Assembly (NCBI RefSeq): GCF_015832195.1
Contig: NC_052028.1
Coordinates: 4,197,501 to 4,261,500, forward strand
Direction: 5' to 3'
Length of the DNA stretch: 64,000 nucleotides
DNA from: Motacilla alba alba
Lineage: Eukaryota; Chordata; Aves; Passeriformes; Motacillidae
Made by a program: the position numbers and the translations under genes. Of this stretch, positions 59,697-64,000 are shown piece after piece. The notes under the pieces were generated by a model that was not told the DNA's origin, ran no database searches, and was given only the letters and a program-made list of their open reading frames with translations. Numbering within the stretch: the stretch's first letter is position 1; every line of letters starts with the position of its first letter.

Positions 59697-60139
59697 GCTA
59701 AAGCACATCAATGTCTTCTGATGTGAAGTGCTTTTATGAACAGGTTTGGGTGCTTCAGTGTCAGTATTTCTATTTTGAACATCTTAGCAGCAATCTTCAA
59801 ATTCAGAATGTGTGAAACACTCCTCTGTTGAGTTCTGAAAGTCTGTTATAGCCAGATATGACAGTGGTAAAATAACCAATGCAAAGGCTTTTGGGTCTCA
59901 AAACCAAGCTTTACTGGCCTTGCTTCTTTTTCAAAGCAGAAATTGATTGTTGAATTGGTTTGCAGTATTGCCTGGAGAGCGGATGCCTTTACACCCATCA
60001 CCTGATAGTGGAGATGTTATGGAAGATACAGCCATGTATCCTAAATGTGCATTAAATTAGGACTAAAATCCAACTGGCTTTTGTCTCCACACTGCTGTGT
60101 GACAGGAGCACTGGCTCAGTTAGCATCCAGACTAACCAT
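59697..60139. other. Spacer between the 186-bp duplicates
   Basis: About 440 bases of unique AT-moderate sequence between the two direct copies. No gene is seen. Confidence 0.5.
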
Positions 60140-60325
60140 CAGCTCCATGTCCTCTAAAACCTACACAGCCAAGACATCCAAGGAAAAGTTGTTTGGCTCA
60201 ATAAAGGGCTGTGTTATGCCTGAACACACATAAGTATAGATGCAGCCTCCCATCACAGGCAGACTGGCACCAAGCTTTGCTCCAGCCTTAGGCAAGGACT
60301 GAGTGCTGCTGAAATCTGAAGTGAA
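60140..60325. repeat. 186-bp duplication, copy 2
   Basis: Direct copy of 59511-59696 with about a dozen differences and the same length. Confidence 0.93.
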
Positions 60326-61479
60326 GTTAGTCTCCAGACTAACTGAGGCTCACAGCCTTTCTCAGAACCAGCAAAGCTTTGTTAGCCAGAATGGGTGCTG
60401 CCAGCTCCTCCAGGAGAGGATCTGGGAGCAGTTGAGAGACGTCACAGAGATGAAAGGACCAAAAACTGGATATTGATGTCTTCAGCAGTGCCTTTGGGCT
60501 CTTTGTTATCCCCCAGAATGAAATCACAAGTACACCAGAACCAAGGCTGGGTGTCTCAGGCAGTCACACTCCATTCCCAGCCTGTCTCACGAGAGCCCTC
60601 TCGCCGGGGTGCTGAAAGCTCCGCGCCGCTTGCCAGGGGCTGTGCATGAGCTGGTGTGAGCTGCAGGCCACTCCACAACTCGGCACTGCTGCAGGGCTCT
60701 GCTCAAAGTGGGCCAGCCAGCTCGGGTACTCTTGACATTCCTGGATGTCTTCTAAATATGTAATGCTGATAGAAATGTTGTTTAAATATTTGTGAGTTAT
60801 TTAAAAATAGTGCGTCAAATAAGCAGCCTGGTGACGCCCGACAGATCTCTGGCTCGGAGGAGTGCCTCGGTGGAGAAGGGGGAGGTCAGCACGAGTTATG
60901 TACACAACTCAGGCTCTGACGAGAGACACTCTGCACCCCTAGCACACATATCAGCATATTTATCATCACATTTATCATCACAGCACACAGAGCTGCTGGA
61001 AGCCCCCGTGCACGGGGGTCGGTGCCTGCAGTCCGTCCCGGTGCTCTGGCCCCCAGCTAGTCCATGCCTAGGGCAGGAGGTGCTGCCCCACGTTGGGTTT
61101 GGCCATGTCCTGGTTCCCAGCAGCTGGGACAGTTGAGTGTGGAAGCAGAAATGCTTTCTGGGAGGACAGGAAAACTGCCAGCATCCCCATCCCACTCTGA
61201 GCTGGTTAGGCTCTCTTTATAGTTCCTCTGTTTGGTGCCCATCTGTGTATTTAGAGAGCTAAATTTTAGGAAGGGGGAGTCAATTTTCCATTCAGCCATG
61301 ACTGAAGTCTTCCAGTATTTTCTTCTCAGTATTATTAGACAGAACATTTTAGGTCAGTACAGGTGGGTGCTGGAAAGAGGGGAAATCTATTCCTCAACAG
61401 ACAAGAGAGCTGGACATTGTCTATTTATTATGTTAAATATTTATCTCCAAAGCTCTAATATACTCCTAAAATATTTTAA
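60326..61479. other. Intergenic, no gene seen
   Basis: The part at 60790-61000 is unusual for the region because it has several CpGs ('gacgcccgacag', 'ctcggaggagtgcctcgg') next to a TTATCATCACA direct repeat (60958-60981). An open frame of 114 codons crosses it (60792-61136 +) but no domain is recognisable. Confidence 0.4.
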
Positions 61480-61770
61480 AAGCTGGTTTTATATGTCAAC
61501 TTTATTCTCATCTTTCAGTAAACAATTATCATGCAGAGAATAAAACAAGCTCCCAGGCATTGCAGAGATACACTGTAGTCTATTAAGGAGGCTAAGCCTA
61601 CTATAGTATATGAATCTGCTTTTATGTTGCCTTTAAATTGATTTGACATCAATTCCAGGCCTATTGTAAAAATGAGATACATGATTAAAGCAACACTGTC
61701 ATCTTTCCAAGGTATTTCCACTTTTTAGAGCTGCTGCAAAGGAAATTATTTTTAAAGCACTCAGAATATT
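61480..61770. other. Possible conserved non-coding element
   Basis: AT-rich, non-repetitive block with 'taaacaattatcatgcagag', 'ttaaattgatttgacatc' and 'gagatacatgattaaagc'. It has the texture of an ancient non-coding element. Conservation is untested. Confidence 0.25.
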
Positions 61771-62039
61771 GACCCGTTCCTTGGCTCTTGTCGCAATCCA
61801 TGGGAGGGCTGCAAGGGGAGCTCCTCAGTAGCTCCCTGACTAGACAGCACGTCTTGTACATTTGGAAAATGGATTTGAAAGAGTTGCTCCTGCAGTATTA
61901 CACTTTGCCTTACAGATACCGATCTGCAGTTTCCTTTTTTTTTTTCTCCTCCTCATTGGTTGCTTTATTCTTGCTCCCTTTGACATCTTCTTCTCATTTA
62001 AAGTGCCAGAGTGAAAAGCCAAAATAAGCCTCAGTTTCT
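61771..62039. other. Intergenic, no gene seen
   Basis: Includes a T-run at 61936-61945. No gene signal. Confidence 0.5.
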
Positions 62040-62240
62040 CTGAGGTCCAGATATGAGCTGTGCTGCTTTTCAGATGAAAATGCTACATATATTGATGGAA
62101 TCTGTTGAGGCTATTTATCAAAATCTTTTGGCTGTTATTTCTCCCAAACAACAATTGCATTTTCAGAAGTTGACCATTGGCCTAACATTAGTGATTCAAA
62201 TGAAAAGCTTAAGCATCTGTCATAGAAATGAGCACATCAC
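62040..62240. other. Possible conserved non-coding element
   Basis: AT-rich block with 'gctatttatcaaaatctttt', 'caacaattgcattttcag' and 'acattagtgattcaaatg'. The 174-codon frame 62053-62577 runs through it but shows no domain. A conserved element is the more modest reading. Confidence 0.22.
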
Positions 62241-63499
62241 CTCCTCAGCCAGGGATGGTGAACACTGCAGTCTCTTGAGGAATTTCCCTCTTGAAACTGT
62301 TTCCCTGCAAACCAAACTCAAACCCTGGGGAAATGGTGGGGCTGCACCAGGGGAAGTCTCCTGTTTGTGCCAAGGCACATGGCTCACACTGCACTGGCTG
62401 GAGAAAAGAACAGCTCACTGTGGGTTTGTGAACAACTTCACACCTGCTCACGTCTCAGGGGGACACAGCAGCACAGAAGTGGCTCCTGTTGGTTATTTTA
62501 TGCAAATAGTTTTATTTCTCAAATGCCAAAGTGTTGTTTCTAGAATGGATCACCCATTCATGCCTAGTAAGACATAGAGTGAGCGGTCTGGGTTTATTTA
62601 TTTAAACAGCTGAAAATGTGCTGGTGAGTTTGTTCTATGAGCTGCTGAACTGACAGTCACTCTGAGCAGGAATGAGGCCCCCCAGGTGTGCCCAACCTGC
62701 AGAACCCTTCCAGAAGAGAGAGGACATCACTGACTGTAGATTGTGTCAGTGCTGAGACAGAGGTGAGCTGCTTCTGTCCCTAACTTCTCCCTCCATGTAA
62801 AATATCCCTGTTGAACAGCAGCAGTGAGGGCATCCTGGATGTGGAACTCCCATCCAGGTCACCACAAGCAGGCAGTGGGCAGAGGGCTGTGGAACAAGAC
62901 TTGGTGAATCAAAATCTGTGGCTTCTTCTGTGGGAGCAGTAGAAAGAAGATACTTTTCTTTTCCATACAGTTCCACACATACTACGTAGAGGAACTTCAT
63001 ACATTTTGTGATGTTCTGCCTGCTCCCATGTGTTTGTCTGGCTCTCCCACGTCATGTAATGTCTTTGGCAACGACCACCACCGTCCAAGGCAGGACACTG
63101 TGTTCACTAATGCCTGGGACACGTGCTGGTTCTGTGGGGACTCACTCTTTTGGATTTGTTCCTCACATGAAAACCCTCAAGAGTTTCCTTCTAAGGAACA
63201 TTAGTCTCAGAAATGTACTCTGGAGAGCAGCAGATTCTAGCCAGACTGCTTTGCTTGAGAAAACATTTGTCATGTCTGAAATGATGTTACTTTGATTAAA
63301 AAAAACAAGCATTAGTGACAGTGCTCCTGTGTGGTGCACAGAGGTTAGAGTCATCTATTCCCAAATATCTCTGGTCCAAATATAAGCAGGTGCAATCTAA
63401 AAGCTTCCTCAGGACCATTTCAGCAGCTTATTCATTCCTCTATGAAGGGCCTGCTCTTGCTGGAGCATAAATAAATCAAGCCCAAGTTCTGTTATGATT
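62241..63499. other. Intergenic, no gene seen
   Basis: Unique sequence of mixed composition with short frames only. Confidence 0.5.
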
Positions 63500-63973
63500 C
63501 TAGAAATGCATTTTAATAACAGAGATGACAAAAGCTTTTAGAGAAAATACTGGGAGTAGGAAATATAAGAGATTACAAGCAACATTTTCTTTTTTTCTGA
63601 AACCTAGGCAGAACTGGTTTTTTAAGTTTGGGCAGTCAGATGTTGACTTTAACATGAACTTTTTTTGCAGTATGCTTTCAATCCAGTTATAGTTATCCAA
63701 AGCATGGACTACATTTTGGAAGAAAGAACTGAAAAAAGCCTCCAAGGCTGCGTTATCGATCAAGGGCTTTCCCTCCTTGGGAAGGTCTGGTTGTGAGCAC
63801 AGATTCTGCTCTGTTCCCCAAGAGCCCTGGCCAAGGCTCTGCAGGTTAAAGCTTTCATGTAGAGACTTCAGAAGTGTCCGTGGCTCTGCCTTCAATGTCA
63901 CCTTTGCTTTTAAGTGGCTCTTGAGGTAGAAGTAGTTAAGTGATGAGAAAATCAAAGTGCTTACTCTGCTCAT
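63500..63973 (-). other. Unexplained 157-codon open frame, probably chance
   Basis: The longest ATG-initiated frame in the last 10 kb apart from the one at 62 kb. Its translation is fairly balanced, with charged and hydrophobic residues, and includes PLIDNAALEAFFSSFFQNVV and HALDNYNWIESILQ, which read like amphipathic helices. I recognise no family. No clear acceptor site precedes it and the window ends 27 bases beyond its start. A frame of this length is expected by chance in 64 kb, so it is recorded without a coding claim. Confidence 0.15.
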
Positions 63974-64000
63974 TTTCCATGGCTGGCAGGGGGTCAGAGC

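Noticed and set aside
1..64000. CRISPR arrays, bacterial operons, phage or plasmid systems
   Set aside because: Exon-intron structure, CR1 elements, LTRs and a CpG-island promoter show vertebrate nuclear DNA. The tandem arrays have degenerate units without unique spacers.

Overview
This is a vertebrate nuclear window, almost certainly from a bird and probably a passerine. The evidence is several CR1 LINE 3' ends, two fragments of an abundant avian endogenous-retrovirus LTR family, a solo class II-type LTR of a kind familiar from passerine genomes, and one intron-containing gene in a largely non-coding setting. It contains one well-supported protein-coding gene, PANK3 (pantothenate kinase 3, the first enzyme of coenzyme A synthesis), complete on the + strand in seven coding exons between 5885 and 22115. 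The exons join into a 370-codon frame, every junction has GT/AG boundaries, and the phases fit. The microRNA miR-103 lies on the same strand inside intron 5 (hairpin 20232-20309), the conserved vertebrate arrangement.

Layout. 1-5240 is upstream flank: a truncated ERV LTR (about 1015-1396), a TA microsatellite (about 1917-1967), a CR1 3' end (about 3700-4262) and a C-rich minisatellite of 17-18 bp units (about 4545-5260) with a 242-bp higher-order repeat, which runs straight into the promoter. About 5245-5960 is the CpG-island promoter, 5' UTR and first coding exon, with an inverted CCAAT box, a YY1-type motif and a 13-codon upstream ORF. 5913-22064 holds the PANK3 introns, with an old CR1 in intron 1, an antisense ERV LTR in intron 4, and a CR1 plus miR-103 in intron 5. 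22116 to about 28405 is an AT-rich stretch best read as a long 3' UTR ending at the AATAAA at 28378.

From about 28.4 kb to the end I find no convincing gene. The region holds two CR1 fragments (about 31417 and 35526), a 30-bp poly-T run (34897), a well-defined solo LTR with 6-bp target-site duplications (38252-38680), and GC-moderate intergenic sequence. Between 55.4 and 60.3 kb there is a patchwork of local duplications, including a tandem array in which every 44-bp unit carries a 9-bp inverted repeat. Several AT-rich, homeodomain-motif-like stretches (about 47.25, 51.7, 57.8-58.3, 61.5 and 62.1 kb) are possible conserved non-coding elements, but that is only an impression from composition.

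Many long open frames in the GC-rich parts are chance or repeat-derived and are not reported as genes. No bacterial-type or otherwise novel multi-gene system is visible. The more unusual items are the promoter-abutting minisatellite, the hairpin tandem array and local duplications near 56-60 kb, and the apparent absence of the downstream neighbours expected from human gene order.
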